DNA from: Gammaproteobacteria bacterium
GTDB taxonomy: Bacteria > Pseudomonadota > Gammaproteobacteria > Pseudomonadales > Pseudomonadaceae
Length of the DNA: 64,000 nucleotides
Assembly (NCBI GenBank): GCA_018816095.1
Contig: JAHIWP010000087.1
Coordinates: 41,795-105,794, forward strand
Reading direction: 5' to 3'
This document shows, piece after piece, positions 27,713 through 37,439 of the stretch. The notes below the pieces were generated by a model, which saw only the letters and a program-made list of their open reading frames with translations, was not told the DNA's origin and did not search any database. The first letter of the stretch is position 1; each line of letters opens with the position of its first letter. The position numbers and the translations under genes were made by a program.

Positions 27713-28981
27713 ATGCAGGACGAATACAACGACCCACTCTGGCGCCAGGGCATTTCTGGCGCGCAGATGTTGTTCGTGGCCTTCGGCGCACTGGTGCTGA
27801 TGCCGCTGATCACCGGCATGGACCCTAACGTTGCCCTGTTCACCGCAGGCATCGGCACCCTGCTGTTCCAACTGGTGACCGGTCGCCAAGTGCCCGTTTT
27901 CCTGGCCTCCAGCTTTGCCTTTATCGCGCCGATTCTCGCCGCCAAAGGCGAGTTCGGTTTACCGGCCGTACTCGGTGGCATCGTCGCCTCCGGCTTGGTG
28001 TATATCCTGCTCAGCGCCGTGGTGCGGATCAGGGGCGCGGGGTTTATCGACCGCCTGCTGCCCCCCGTGGTCATTGCCCCGGTGATCATTTCCATCGGCC
28101 TGGCGCTGTCGCCTGTGGCGGTGAATATGGCCATGGGCAAAGCCGGTGATGGCAGTGCGCAACTGATTCCGTATGAAATCGCCATGCTGATTTCCATGTC
28201 AGCGCTGATCACCACCGTACTGGTTGCTGCGATGGGCCGGGGCCTGCTGCGCCTGGTGCCGATTCTGGCGGGGATTATCGCCGGCTGCGTGGTCGCGGCC
28301 TTGTGTGGGGTGATCGACACCAGCCAAGTCGCAGCGGCACCTTGGCTAGCGCTGCCGGCCTTCGTCGCGCCAGAGCTGCACTGGGGGGCGATTCTGTACA
28401 TCGTGCCAGTCGCTCTGGCGCCCGCCATTGAGCACATTGGCGGGGTCATCGCGATTGGCAGCGTCACCGGCAAAAACTTCATCAAGAAGCCCGGCCTGCA
28501 CCGCACCTTGCTTGGCGACGGCCTGGCGACGTCAGCAGCCGGTTTGCTCGGCGGCCCGCCCAACACCACCTACGCGGAAGTCACCGGCGCGGTGATGCTG
28601 ACCAAAAACTACAACCCGAAAATCATGACCTGGGCCGCCTGCTTTGCCATCGGCCTGGCTTTTGTCGGCAAGTTCGGCACCGCGCTACAGAGCATTCCGG
28701 TGCCTGTAATGGGCGGCATTCTCTGCCTGCTATTTGGCTCCATCGCGGTGGTCGGTTTGAACACCCTGATCCGCCATCAGGTCGACCTGTCCGAGGCGCG
28801 CAACCTGATCATCGTCTCGATCACCCTGGTGTTCGGCATTGGCGGCATGGTCATGGGTAACAGCGACTTCGCCTTGTCTGGCATCTCGCTGTGCGCCATT
28901 ACGGCACTGCTGCTCAACCTTCTGCTGCCCGGCGGCGAAGGCTGGCGCAGCAAAACCGTGCTGGAAGAGCCTGACCTGTAA
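27713..28981 (+). CDS. uraA: Uracil permease, NCS2 family
   Basis: A 422-residue membrane transporter with 12-14 hydrophobic segments. The NCS2 signature region with the acidic residue in the substrate site reads APAIEHIGGVIAIG. It follows upp after 2 bases, so uptake and salvage of uracil are co-expressed. A bidirectional terminator follows. Confidence 0.92.
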   Translation: MQDEYNDPLWRQGISGAQMLFVAFGALVLMPLITGMDPNVALFTAGIGTLLFQLVTGRQVPVFLASSFAFIAPILAAKGEFGLPAVLGGIVASGLVYILLSAVVRIRGAGFIDRLLPPVVIAPVIISIGLALSPVAVNMAMGKAGDGSAQLIPYEIAMLISMSALITTVLVAAMGRGLLRLVPILAGIIAGCVVAALCGVIDTSQVAAAPWLALPAFVAPELHWGAILYIVPVALAPAIEHIGGVIAIGSVTGKNFIKKPGLHRTLLGDGLATSAAGLLGGPPNTTYAEVTGAVMLTKNYNPKIMTWAACFAIGLAFVGKFGTALQSIPVPVMGGILCLLFGSIAVVGLNTLIRHQVDLSEARNLIIVSITLVFGIGGMVMGNSDFALSGISLCAITALLLNLLLPGGEGWRSKTVLEEPDL

Positions 28982-28993
28982 ATCGCACCCACT

Positions 28994-29023
28994 AAAAAGC
29001 CCCGCACTTGGCGGGGCTTTTTT
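28994..29023. terminator. Bidirectional terminator between uraA and the MFS gene
   Basis: AAAAAGCCCCGC / GCGGGGCTTTTTT with a 5-base loop. It is symmetrical and serves two converging genes. Confidence 0.93.
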
Positions 29024-29039
29024 ATGCAGAGTGAAACGT

Positions 29040-30425
29040 CTACGAGTCTGTTTTCAACACAGCAGGGCCGACACGCAAAGGATCGCGGCCAGACTCAGAC
29101 GGACTGGCCGACCACCCCTGCAAGCGCACCAAACTTTCGCGGTAGGGCTTGAGGCCCATGCTCAACAGCACAATGGAGCTGAACACCGCAAAAGCGGTAA
29201 CGATCAGCAGCGAGTAACGCAGGGCGTTGTCATCGGCGAATACATAGTCAGTGACCAACGCCACCGCCGTCGGGCCAATGCCCAAGCCGATCAGAGTGAT
29301 CACAAACAGGTAGATCGCCGAAGCCTGGCCGCGCATCGAGTTAGGCATGATCTCCTGAATGGCCGCCGGGGCCACGCCAAACGGCATGCTCAGGAAGAAC
29401 ACCGTCGGTGCCATCAGCACCGCGGCCCACAGCGCACTGTCCATCAGCGGGAAGGTCAGCACACAGGGCACGGCACCCAACGCGGCATACAGGCCGACGC
29501 GCATGTTGGCGTCACTGCTGCCACGCTTGACCATCCAATCCGCTAGGCGGCCGCCGAAGACGATGCCCAGGCAACCGAACACCGCGACAATGCTGCCATA
29601 GATGATGCCAACCTGACCGGCATCCCAGCCATAGGTGCGAATAAAGAAAGTCGGCACCCAGGCGGCACTGCCATAGCCAGCAAACGCCAGGCCGGCAAAA
29701 CCGAAGTTATGGCACAGCACGGTGCGCCGATTCGCACGGATATAACGGCCAACGTCCGCCAACGGCACCGCCACCCCGGCACCAACACCGCGCCGCGCCG
29801 GCTCCTTGACCGCCAACATAAGCAAGGTGAACAACACCCCAGCCGCGCCGAGAATCAGGAAAATCAGCTGCCATGGGCGCACCTCGCCGAATACCGGCAG
29901 CATCACATCGCCCTGGGCCGAGGCAAATTTGATCACCAGGCCGCCAAGCAGAAACGCGATACCGGAGCCGAGGTAAACCCCCATCGAATACACGCTGATG
30001 GCTGTGGCACGGCGCTCGGCTGGGAAACTGTCGGCAATCAGCGAATAGGCCGCTGGCGACAACGCGGCCTCGCCCACGCCAACCCCGATGCGGCAGATCA
30101 GAAACTGCCAGTACAGCTTGGCCATGCCACAGGCAGCGGTGGCCGCACTCCAGAACAGCACGCCAATGGCAATCAACCCGCGACGACTTTTAGTGTCAGC
30201 CAGACGGCCCAGTGGAATCCCGCAGACGGTGTAGAACAGCGCAAAGGACAAGCCCATCAGTAGGCTCATCTGCGTGTCACTGATCATCAAATCGCGGCGG
30301 ATCGGGCCGACCAACAGGTTGAGAATCTGCCGATCGATAAAGGACAGCACATACGCCACCATCAGGATGGCGACAGTCACCCAGGCACGGGTGGAAGAGG
30401 GATAGCCGTTATTATTGTTGGGCAC
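29040..30425 (-). CDS. MFS transporter, spinster-like
   Basis: A 461-residue carrier with 12 membrane helices and the spinster-type motif FIDRQILNLLVGPIRRDL in helix 1. I place the start at GTG 30425 because AGGAG precedes it by 7 bases; a GTG six codons upstream lacks a good site. The same type of gene lies before hemH in P. aeruginosa (PA4654, from memory). Substrate unknown. Confidence 0.82.
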   Translation of the reverse strand: MPNNNNGYPSSTRAWVTVAILMVAYVLSFIDRQILNLLVGPIRRDLMISDTQMSLLMGLSFALFYTVCGIPLGRLADTKSRRGLIAIGVLFWSAATAACGMAKLYWQFLICRIGVGVGEAALSPAAYSLIADSFPAERRATAISVYSMGVYLGSGIAFLLGGLVIKFASAQGDVMLPVFGEVRPWQLIFLILGAAGVLFTLLMLAVKEPARRGVGAGVAVPLADVGRYIRANRRTVLCHNFGFAGLAFAGYGSAAWVPTFFIRTYGWDAGQVGIIYGSIVAVFGCLGIVFGGRLADWMVKRGSSDANMRVGLYAALGAVPCVLTFPLMDSALWAAVLMAPTVFFLSMPFGVAPAAIQEIMPNSMRGQASAIYLFVITLIGLGIGPTAVALVTDYVFADDNALRYSLLIVTAFAVFSSIVLLSMGLKPYRESLVRLQGWSASPSESGRDPLRVGPAVLKTDS

Positions 30426-30581
30426 TGGCAGTCTCCTCGGCACCGCTGGTGCGGTGCACGACGGTTGAAAGAACTGCCAGCTTAGGCCGAGATACAGGGC
30501 AATGAGTATCGCCCTTAGGTGTTATCAATCAGACGAATGCGCGGCATCCCTTCGAGCGAATGACAGCCGCGCCACATTCAG

Positions 30582-31604
30582 TTAGAGCATCAATGGAGCG
30601 CGTTCACTCAGGGTTTTCAACGCGGCCACCCAGCTTGGATGATCATTCAGGCACGGCACCAGCTGCAGGCTCTCGCCGCCCGCCTCGACAAACTGTTCGC
30701 GGCCACGGTCGCCAATTTCTTCCAGGGTTTCGATGCAGTCAGCGACGAAGGCCGGGCACATCACCAGCAACTTCTTCACCCCCTTCGCGGCCAGTTCATC
30801 GAGGCGTGCCTCGGTGTAGGGTTCAATCCACTTGGCACGGCCCAAGCGCGACTGGAACGACACCGACCACTGCTCGGGTTTTAGCCCCATGCGCAGGGCA
30901 AACAGCTCGGCGCTGCGCAGGCACTGCGCGCGGTAACAATTGGCCAGCACCTCAGGTGATGCCGTACGGCAGCAATCATCGCCCTTCAAGCAATGGCCTG
31001 TGGCGTCCAGCTTGTGCAAGTGCCGCTCCGGCAAGCCGTGAAAGCTCAGCAGCAAATGGTCGAAATCCTGTTCCAGATAGGGCTTGGCGCTGTCAACCAA
31101 GGCGTCCAGATATTCGGGCTGATCGTAGAACGGCGGCAGGATGGAGAAGCGTATTGGCAGCTGCTGCTCACGCACCACCCGCTTGGCTTCTTCAATCACT
31201 GTGGTGGTGGTGCTATCAGCAAACTGCGGGTACAGCGGCGCCAAGGTGACCTGCTTGATGCCCTGGCCGGCCAGGCGGGTCAGCACGGTTTGCAGCGACG
31301 GTTCACCGTAGCGCATGGCCAACTCAACCGGGCCGTGCGCCCAGGATGTCTTCATCGCCTGCTGCAAGCGCTTACTCAACACCACCAGTGGCGAGCCGTC
31401 TTCCCACCAGATCGAGGCGTAGGCATGTGCCGAGGCCTTAGGCCGGTTGATCAGAATCAGTGAAACGATCAGCCGGCGCAGTGGCCAGGGCACATCAATC
31501 ACATAGGGATCCATAAGGAACTGGTTGAGGTAGCTGCGCACGTCAGCCACGGAGGTGGAGGCAGGTGAACCCAGATTCACCAGTAACAAGGCGTGATCGG
31601 TCAT
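30582..31604 (-). CDS. hemH: Ferrochelatase
   Basis: A 340-residue enzyme inserting Fe2+ into protoporphyrin IX, the last step of heme synthesis. The catalytic His189 is in LLSFHGLPE, and the start [11 protein letters not shown] is typical. A cysteine-rich segment (Cys205, 211, 212, 223, 228) follows the active site and may bind a 2Fe-2S cluster, as known in some bacterial ferrochelatases. It lies 8 bases after the YfcH-like gene, so the pair is co-transcribed from a promoter with a LitR-type palindrome. Loss of ferrochelatase makes E. coli light-sensitive through protoporphyrin, so light control would make sense. Confidence 0.95.
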   Translation of the reverse strand: MTDHALLLVNLGSPASTSVADVRSYLNQFLMDPYVIDVPWPLRRLIVSLILINRPKASAHAYASIWWEDGSPLVVLSKRLQQAMKTSWAHGPVELAMRYGEPSLQTVLTRLAGQGIKQVTLAPLYPQFADSTTTTVIEEAKRVVREQQLPIRFSILPPFYDQPEYLDALVDSAKPYLEQDFDHLLLSFHGLPERHLHKLDATGHCLKGDDCCRTASPEVLANCYRAQCLRSAELFALRMGLKPEQWSVSFQSRLGRAKWIEPYTEARLDELAAKGVKKLLVMCPAFVADCIETLEEIGDRGREQFVEAGGESLQLVPCLNDHPSWVAALKTLSERAPLML

Positions 31605-31612
31605 GCGTAATC

Positions 31613-32518
31613 CTAGTTAGGCTGGCCCAGCAAATCCGCCAGTGCCACATCCAAATGAGTGAAACGAAAACTAAATCTTTGGTCCTGCAGGCGCGTCGGC
31701 AAGGCGCGTTGGCCACCCAGCAGCAACTCTGCCAGTTCGCCCAACGCCAGGCGCAGGACAAACGCCGGGGCCGGAATAAAGGCCGGCCGATGCAGCTCAC
31801 GGCCCAGCGCCTGGCTGAAGGCGCGGTTACGCTCAGGCGTCGGCGCGCAGGCATTATAAGGACCGCTGGCCTCCTGCTGCTGCAGGAGAAAATCAATCAG
31901 GGCGATTTGATCGTCAATGTGAATCCACGGCATCCACTGCCGACCATCGCCCAGAGGGCCGCCCAAGCCGAGCTTGAACGGTAATAACAGACGTTTTAGA
32001 AAACCACCGTCACGGGCCAATACCAACCCGGTGCGCAGCAGCACCACACGCATGCCCAGCGCCTCGGCACGCCGGGCGGTTTCTTCCCAGGCACCGCACA
32101 GTTGCGCGGCGAAATCTTCGCTGACGGGCGGTGAATCCTCATGCAGCTCGCGCTCACCGCCGTCGCCATACCAACCCACTGCCGAACCAGACAGCAACAC
32201 GCCCGGTTTCTGCTCGCGGCTTTGCAGCCAGGCCAGCAGTTGTTCGGTCAGGCCAATCCGGCTGGCCCACAACAGGGCTTTGCGCTTGCGTGTCCAGGGA
32301 CGATCGGCAATCGGCGCGCCCGCCAGGTTGACTACGGCATCCAGCGGCTCTTCGGCCAATTCTTCGAGCCGAGCAATACCGCGTACGGCCTCGCCACACA
32401 GGGCTTTAACCTGCTCGGGACGACGGCTCCACACCGTCAGCTGGTGGCCTTGCTGCAACCAATACCGGCACAGCGCGCGGCCGATTAAACCCGTACCACC
32501 CGTCAGAAGTATGTGCAT
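31613..32518 (-). CDS. yfcH: TIGR01777 family sugar-nucleotide epimerase-like protein (YfcH)
   Basis: A 301-residue extended SDR with the NAD(P) motif [12 protein letters not shown] at residues 4-15, an [11 protein letters not shown] segment holding the SDR-type Tyr, and the family C-terminal domain (DUF1731-like). The start at 32518 puts the Rossmann motif at the N-terminus; the longer frame reads into the promoter. Function of the family is unclear. It is upstream of hemH and divergent from the renalase-like gene. Confidence 0.85.
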   Translation of the reverse strand: MHILLTGGTGLIGRALCRYWLQQGHQLTVWSRRPEQVKALCGEAVRGIARLEELAEEPLDAVVNLAGAPIADRPWTRKRKALLWASRIGLTEQLLAWLQSREQKPGVLLSGSAVGWYGDGGERELHEDSPPVSEDFAAQLCGAWEETARRAEALGMRVVLLRTGLVLARDGGFLKRLLLPFKLGLGGPLGDGRQWMPWIHIDDQIALIDFLLQQQEASGPYNACAPTPERNRAFSQALGRELHRPAFIPAPAFVLRLALGELAELLLGGQRALPTRLQDQRFSFRFTHLDVALADLLGQPN

Positions 32519-32655
32519 CCGTTGTTCCCTCGCATGGCCGTTGCATCGCCTTTGCATAAATAACCGCTCTTGGCGGATTTATGCGCTGCTGTGGCTTTAA
32601 TCCGGCCACAGGTTGTCTTAACTATAGAAAAGACCGGACATATACCGAACCAGCT

Positions 32656-32679
32656 TATACACAAAAACAATATTGTATA
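32656..32679. promoter_or_regulatory. Candidate LitR/PplR operator, TATACA-N12-TGTATA
   Basis: TATACA at 32656-32661 and TGTATA at 32674-32679 with exactly 12 bases between them; the half-sites form a perfect palindrome. The same geometry occurs twice in the promoter of the photolyase operon. On the plus strand a TTGTAT (32673-32678) and TAGCCT (32696-32701), 17 bases apart, could be -35 and -10 boxes for the renalase-like gene. The site lies between divergent genes, so it could control both sides. Confidence 0.6.
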
Positions 32680-32723
32680 GCTTTTGTCTAAAGCGTAGCC
32701 TAACGCTTGAACACATGAGGTAG

Positions 32724-33961
<1,238 letters not shown>

Positions 33962-33986
33962 CAGCCACACAAAACCATACCGTAGT

Positions 33987-34010
33987 TGTACAAATTTATT
34001 GACTTGTACA
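33987..34010. promoter_or_regulatory. Candidate LitR/PplR operator 1, TGTACA-N12-TGTACA
   Basis: TGTACA at 33987-33992 and 34005-34010 with 12 bases between. It covers the -35 box TTGACT (33999-34004) of a good sigma-70 promoter whose -10 is TATGAT (34021-34026), 16 bases apart. A protein bound here would block RNA polymerase. Confidence 0.72.
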
Positions 34011-34026
34011 ATTATAGTCCTATGAT
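33999..34026 (+). promoter_or_regulatory. Sigma-70 promoter of the photolyase operon
   Basis: TTGACT, 16-base spacer, TATGAT. Transcription should start near 34033, giving a leader of about 50 bases that holds a second operator. AGGAGGT precedes the first ATG at 34082. Confidence 0.7.
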
Positions 34027-34036
34027 GAACCCAAGT

Positions 34037-34060
34037 TGTACATCCACCAGGATCTGTACA
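34037..34060. promoter_or_regulatory. Candidate LitR/PplR operator 2, TGTACA-N12-TGTACA
   Basis: TGTACA at 34037-34042 and 34055-34060, again 12 bases apart, just downstream of the predicted transcription start. The first half-sites of operators 1 and 2 are 50 bases apart, about five helical turns, so two bound oligomers would sit on the same DNA face. Confidence 0.72.
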
Positions 34061-34081
34061 AGTCGTCATAGGAGGTTGCCC

Positions 34082-35047
34082 ATGCGCTCACCAGAAACCA
34101 TCACCGGCAAACCCAAACTGGGCATCAGTGCCTGCTTACTGGGCTCCGAGGTTCGCTATAACGGCGGGCACAAGGAATCGCGCCTGTGTAGCCGCACACT
34201 CAGTGAATACTTTGATTTCGCCCCCGTGTGCCCCGAAGTAGGGATTGGCATGAGCATCCCCCGTGAGCCGATCCGTCTGGTCGGTGACGCGCAAGCGCCG
34301 CGCGCGGTGGGTACCGTTAACCGCGAGGTGGATGTCACCGCACCGTTGACCGCATACGGCGAGCGCATGGCGACTGAACTGACTGATATCTGCGGCTACA
34401 TCTTTATGCAGCAGTCCCCGTCCTGCGGCCTGCACCGGGTCAAGGTTTACCAAGACAACGGCCGTCCCAGTGAACCAGGCCGCGGCATCTTCGCCGAGGC
34501 GTTCTGCGCCCGTCACCCCAACCTGCCTGTAGAAGAAGACGGCCGCCTCAACGACCCGGTCCTGCGCGAGAACTTCATCACCCGCGTGTTCGCCTACTCC
34601 GAATGGCAACAACTGCTGCGCGATGGCTTGAGCCGCCAAAGCTTGATTGCCTTCCACTCGCGCTACAAATACCTGCTGATGGCCACTAACCCGCAGCAAT
34701 ACAAGCTACTCGGGCGCATGCTCGGCAACCTCGGCCAGCACGACCTCAATGAGTTGGCCCCACGCTATTTCAGCGAGCTGATGAGCGCGCTTAAAAGCTG
34801 CGCCACCCGCCGCAGCCACAGCAACGTGCTACAGCACATCAGCGGCTACCTCAAGCAAGCCCTGAGCAGCGAAGACAAGCAGGAAATGCAGCAACTGATC
34901 GGCCAGTACCGTCACGGTGTGGTGCCGCTGGTGGTGCCCATGACCCTGCTCAAGCACCACTTCCGCCGCCACCCTGACACCTACATCGCGCAACAGGTTT
35001 ACCTGCAGCCGCACCCGGAAAACCTCAGCTTGCGTAACGCCCTATGA
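34082..35047 (+). CDS. TudS/YbgA-like protein (DUF523 + DUF1722)
   Basis: A 321-residue two-domain protein. The N-terminal DUF523 domain (about 10-160) holds cysteines in SACLLG, PVCPEVGIGM and QSPSCG. In TudS, a DUF523 thiouracil desulfidase, three such cysteines bind a 4Fe-4S cluster. The C-terminal DUF1722 domain (about 190-310) is YbgA-like; in E. coli ybgA is next to phr. AGGAGGT sits 6 bases before ATG 34082, which decides the start over the longer frame that begins inside the promoter. First gene of the nine-gene operon. Role in thio-base removal or tRNA/pyrimidine repair is inferred. Confidence 0.8.
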   Translation: MRSPETITGKPKLGISACLLGSEVRYNGGHKESRLCSRTLSEYFDFAPVCPEVGIGMSIPREPIRLVGDAQAPRAVGTVNREVDVTAPLTAYGERMATELTDICGYIFMQQSPSCGLHRVKVYQDNGRPSEPGRGIFAEAFCARHPNLPVEEDGRLNDPVLRENFITRVFAYSEWQQLLRDGLSRQSLIAFHSRYKYLLMATNPQQYKLLGRMLGNLGQHDLNELAPRYFSELMSALKSCATRRSHSNVLQHISGYLKQALSSEDKQEMQQLIGQYRHGVVPLVVPMTLLKHHFRRHPDTYIAQQVYLQPHPENLSLRNAL

Positions 35048-35985
35048 GTCTTGAGTCGAGCCACCCTGAGGCGAGCGCCGACGACTACCAGGCAGCCATC
35101 GCCCAGGGTTTTATGCCGATCCGCGATGTCGCGCGCATCACCGGCGTCAACGCGGTCACCCTGCGCGCCTGGGAACGCCGTTACGGCCTGATCGTGCCGC
35201 ACCGTACGCCCAAAGGTCATCGCCTGTATTCGGATGAACATGTCGCGCACATTCAGGCGATCCTGACCTGGCTCAACCGCGGCGTTTCGGTCAGCCAGGT
35301 CAAGGGCCTGCTACGCAGTAACCAGCCAGCCTTTGCCGAAGCCAGCTCGCAGTGGGAAGCAAAGCGCCAGCAGTTGCAGGAAGCCATTTGCAACCTCAAC
35401 GAGCGCCGCTTGGACGACTGTTTCAACAGCGAGCTGGCGCTTTACCCACCCAACACGCTGTGCGAACAACTGCTGCTGCCGCTGTTTGAGGAGCTTGAGC
35501 TGCGCTGGCGCAACCAGTTTGGAGCGCAGGCCGAGCGAGTGTTTTTCTATTCCTGGCTGCGCAGCAAGCTCGGTGCGCGCCTCTACCACAACAACCGCCA
35601 GCACAATGGCGCGCCGCTGTTGTTGATCAACGTTTCTGACCTGCCCATGGCACCCGGTCTGTGGCTGACCGCCTGGCTGGTGAGTAATGCGGGGGTTGCC
35701 GTCGAGGTCTTTGACTGGCCGCTACCACCGCCTGAATTAGCCCTGGCGGTCGAACATATTCAGCCGCGCGCCGTGCTGCTGTATTCCAGCCAGGCGCTGA
35801 ACAGTACGCACCTGCAACGCCTGCTGGGCGGCTATGACTGCCCTTGCCTGCTGGTCGGCCAAGTGGTGCAGATCCACGCGGACGAACTAAAGGCCATCAC
35901 CCAGCAGAACGCCGAACTGAGCCTGGCGGGCGACCCGTTGGCAGCGCTGCACAGCCTCACCGACCTCAACCTGCTGCACAGCTGA
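35044..35985 (+). CDS. MerR-family regulator with degenerate B12-binding fold (class II LitR/PplR-like)
   Basis: A 313-residue regulator. A MerR helix-turn-helix is at about 22-90 (FMPIRDVARITGV, then the LRAWERRYGLIVPHR wing region). The C-terminal part has the helical and Rossmann-like layout of CarH/LitR, but the cobalamin signature D/E-x-H-x-x-G is missing; the corresponding place reads VSDLPMAPG. It therefore probably does not sense light with adenosylcobalamin, and resembles the Pseudomonas class II LitR proteins that need a separate light input. It overlaps the previous gene by ATGA and most likely binds the TGTACA sites. Confidence 0.8.
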   Translation: MSLESSHPEASADDYQAAIAQGFMPIRDVARITGVNAVTLRAWERRYGLIVPHRTPKGHRLYSDEHVAHIQAILTWLNRGVSVSQVKGLLRSNQPAFAEASSQWEAKRQQLQEAICNLNERRLDDCFNSELALYPPNTLCEQLLLPLFEELELRWRNQFGAQAERVFFYSWLRSKLGARLYHNNRQHNGAPLLLINVSDLPMAPGLWLTAWLVSNAGVAVEVFDWPLPPPELALAVEHIQPRAVLLYSSQALNSTHLQRLLGGYDCPCLLVGQVVQIHADELKAITQQNAELSLAGDPLAALHSLTDLNLLHS

Positions 35986-35996
35986 TGGGACATTCC

Positions 35997-37439
35997 ATGC
36001 TGCAATTGATGTGGTTCCGCACCGACCTACGGGTCCAGGACAACAGCGCCCTGGCTGCAGCCATGAGCAGCGGCCCGACCGTGGCGCTGTACCTGATCAG
36101 CCCTGCCCAGTGGCTGGCGCACGATGACGCGCCAAGCAAGGTCGACTTCTGGCTACGTAACCTGAAAAGTCTGGCCGGCGAGCTGAGCAAACTCAATGTG
36201 CCGCTACTGGTTCGCCTGGCCGACGATTGGAGCGCTGCGCCGCAGGTGATCGGCGAGCTGTGCCAGCAACTGCAGATCAGCACGGTGCACGCCAACGAAG
36301 AATACGGCGTGCACGAAAGCCGCCGCGATCAGGCGGTGGCCGATACACTCGATACGCTGGGGATCCACTTCAATAGCCAGCTCGATCAGATCTTCTTCAA
36401 GCCCGGCAGCGTGCTGACCAAATCCGGCACCTATTTCCAGGTCTACAGCCAGTTCCGTAAGGTCTGCTATCAGCGGTTGCACAGCGCCTTACCGAGCGTG
36501 ATCGCCACACCCAAGGCTCAAGATCCTCTGGCGATCAACAGCGATGCCGTACCGGAACAAGTCGCCGGGTTTGCCACGCCCAGCGACACCCTGCGCCAGC
36601 TCTGGCCGGCAGGTGAGGCCGAGGCGCGCAGGCGCATGGATGATTTCGCCGCAGAGCAGATCGACTTCTACCAGAGCGCCCGCGACTTCCCCGCCAAACC
36701 CGGCACCAGCCAACTGTCCGCGTACCTCGCCGCCGGGGTGATTTCGCCGCGCCAGTGCCTGCATGCCGCGTTGGCCGCCAATCAGGGCGAGTTCGACAGC
36801 GGCAACATCGGCGTGGTGACCTGGATCAACGAGCTGCTCTGGCGCGAGTTCTACAAACACATCCTGGTCGGCTACCCGCGCGTGTCCATGCACCGCGCCT
36901 TCCGCCCGGAAACCGAAGCGCTGGCTTGGCGCGATGCACCGCAGGAGCTCAAAGCCTGGCAGGAAGGCCGTACCGGCTTGCCGATCATTGATGCGGCGAT
37001 GCGCCAACTGCTGGCCACCGGCTGGATGCACAACCGTCTGCGGATGATCGTGGCGATGTTTCTGACCAAAAATCTGCTGATCGACTGGCGCGAAGGCGAG
37101 CGCTTCTTTATGCGCCACCTGATCGACGGTGACTTGGCAGCGAACAATGGCGGCTGGCAGTGGAGCTCCTCCACCGGCACCGATTCGGCGCCCTACTTCC
37201 GCATCTTCAACCCGCTCAGCCAGTCGCAAAAGTTTGACCCTGACGGGCGCTTTCTGCGCCAGTGGCTGCCCGAACTGGTTGGCCTGAACAAAACCAATAT
37301 CCATAACCCGGCGGCCATGGGCGGGCTGTTTGGCATTGCCGACTACCCCGCGCCGATTGTCGACCTGAGCAAGAGTCGCGCGCGTGCGCTGGCCGCCTTC
37401 AAAAGCCTGCCGCACTTTGCCGGTGAGGAGGCCTCTTGA
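35997..37439 (+). CDS. phr: Deoxyribodipyrimidine photolyase, class I
   Basis: A 480-residue CPD photolyase that splits UV-made pyrimidine dimers with near-UV/blue light. The antenna domain starts LMWFRTDLRVQDNSAL, and the FAD domain holds TSQLSAYLAAGVISPRQC, the WINELLWREFYKHIL segment, GWMHNRLRMIVAMFLTKNLL and the DSAPYFRIFNP region. The length is typical of the class. I choose ATG 35997 with GGGA before it; ATG 35985 overlaps the MerR stop and is a possible alternative. Third gene of the operon. Confidence 0.93.
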   Translation: MLQLMWFRTDLRVQDNSALAAAMSSGPTVALYLISPAQWLAHDDAPSKVDFWLRNLKSLAGELSKLNVPLLVRLADDWSAAPQVIGELCQQLQISTVHANEEYGVHESRRDQAVADTLDTLGIHFNSQLDQIFFKPGSVLTKSGTYFQVYSQFRKVCYQRLHSALPSVIATPKAQDPLAINSDAVPEQVAGFATPSDTLRQLWPAGEAEARRRMDDFAAEQIDFYQSARDFPAKPGTSQLSAYLAAGVISPRQCLHAALAANQGEFDSGNIGVVTWINELLWREFYKHILVGYPRVSMHRAFRPETEALAWRDAPQELKAWQEGRTGLPIIDAAMRQLLATGWMHNRLRMIVAMFLTKNLLIDWREGERFFMRHLIDGDLAANNGGWQWSSSTGTDSAPYFRIFNPLSQSQKFDPDGRFLRQWLPELVGLNKTNIHNPAAMGGLFGIADYPAPIVDLSKSRARALAAFKSLPHFAGEEAS

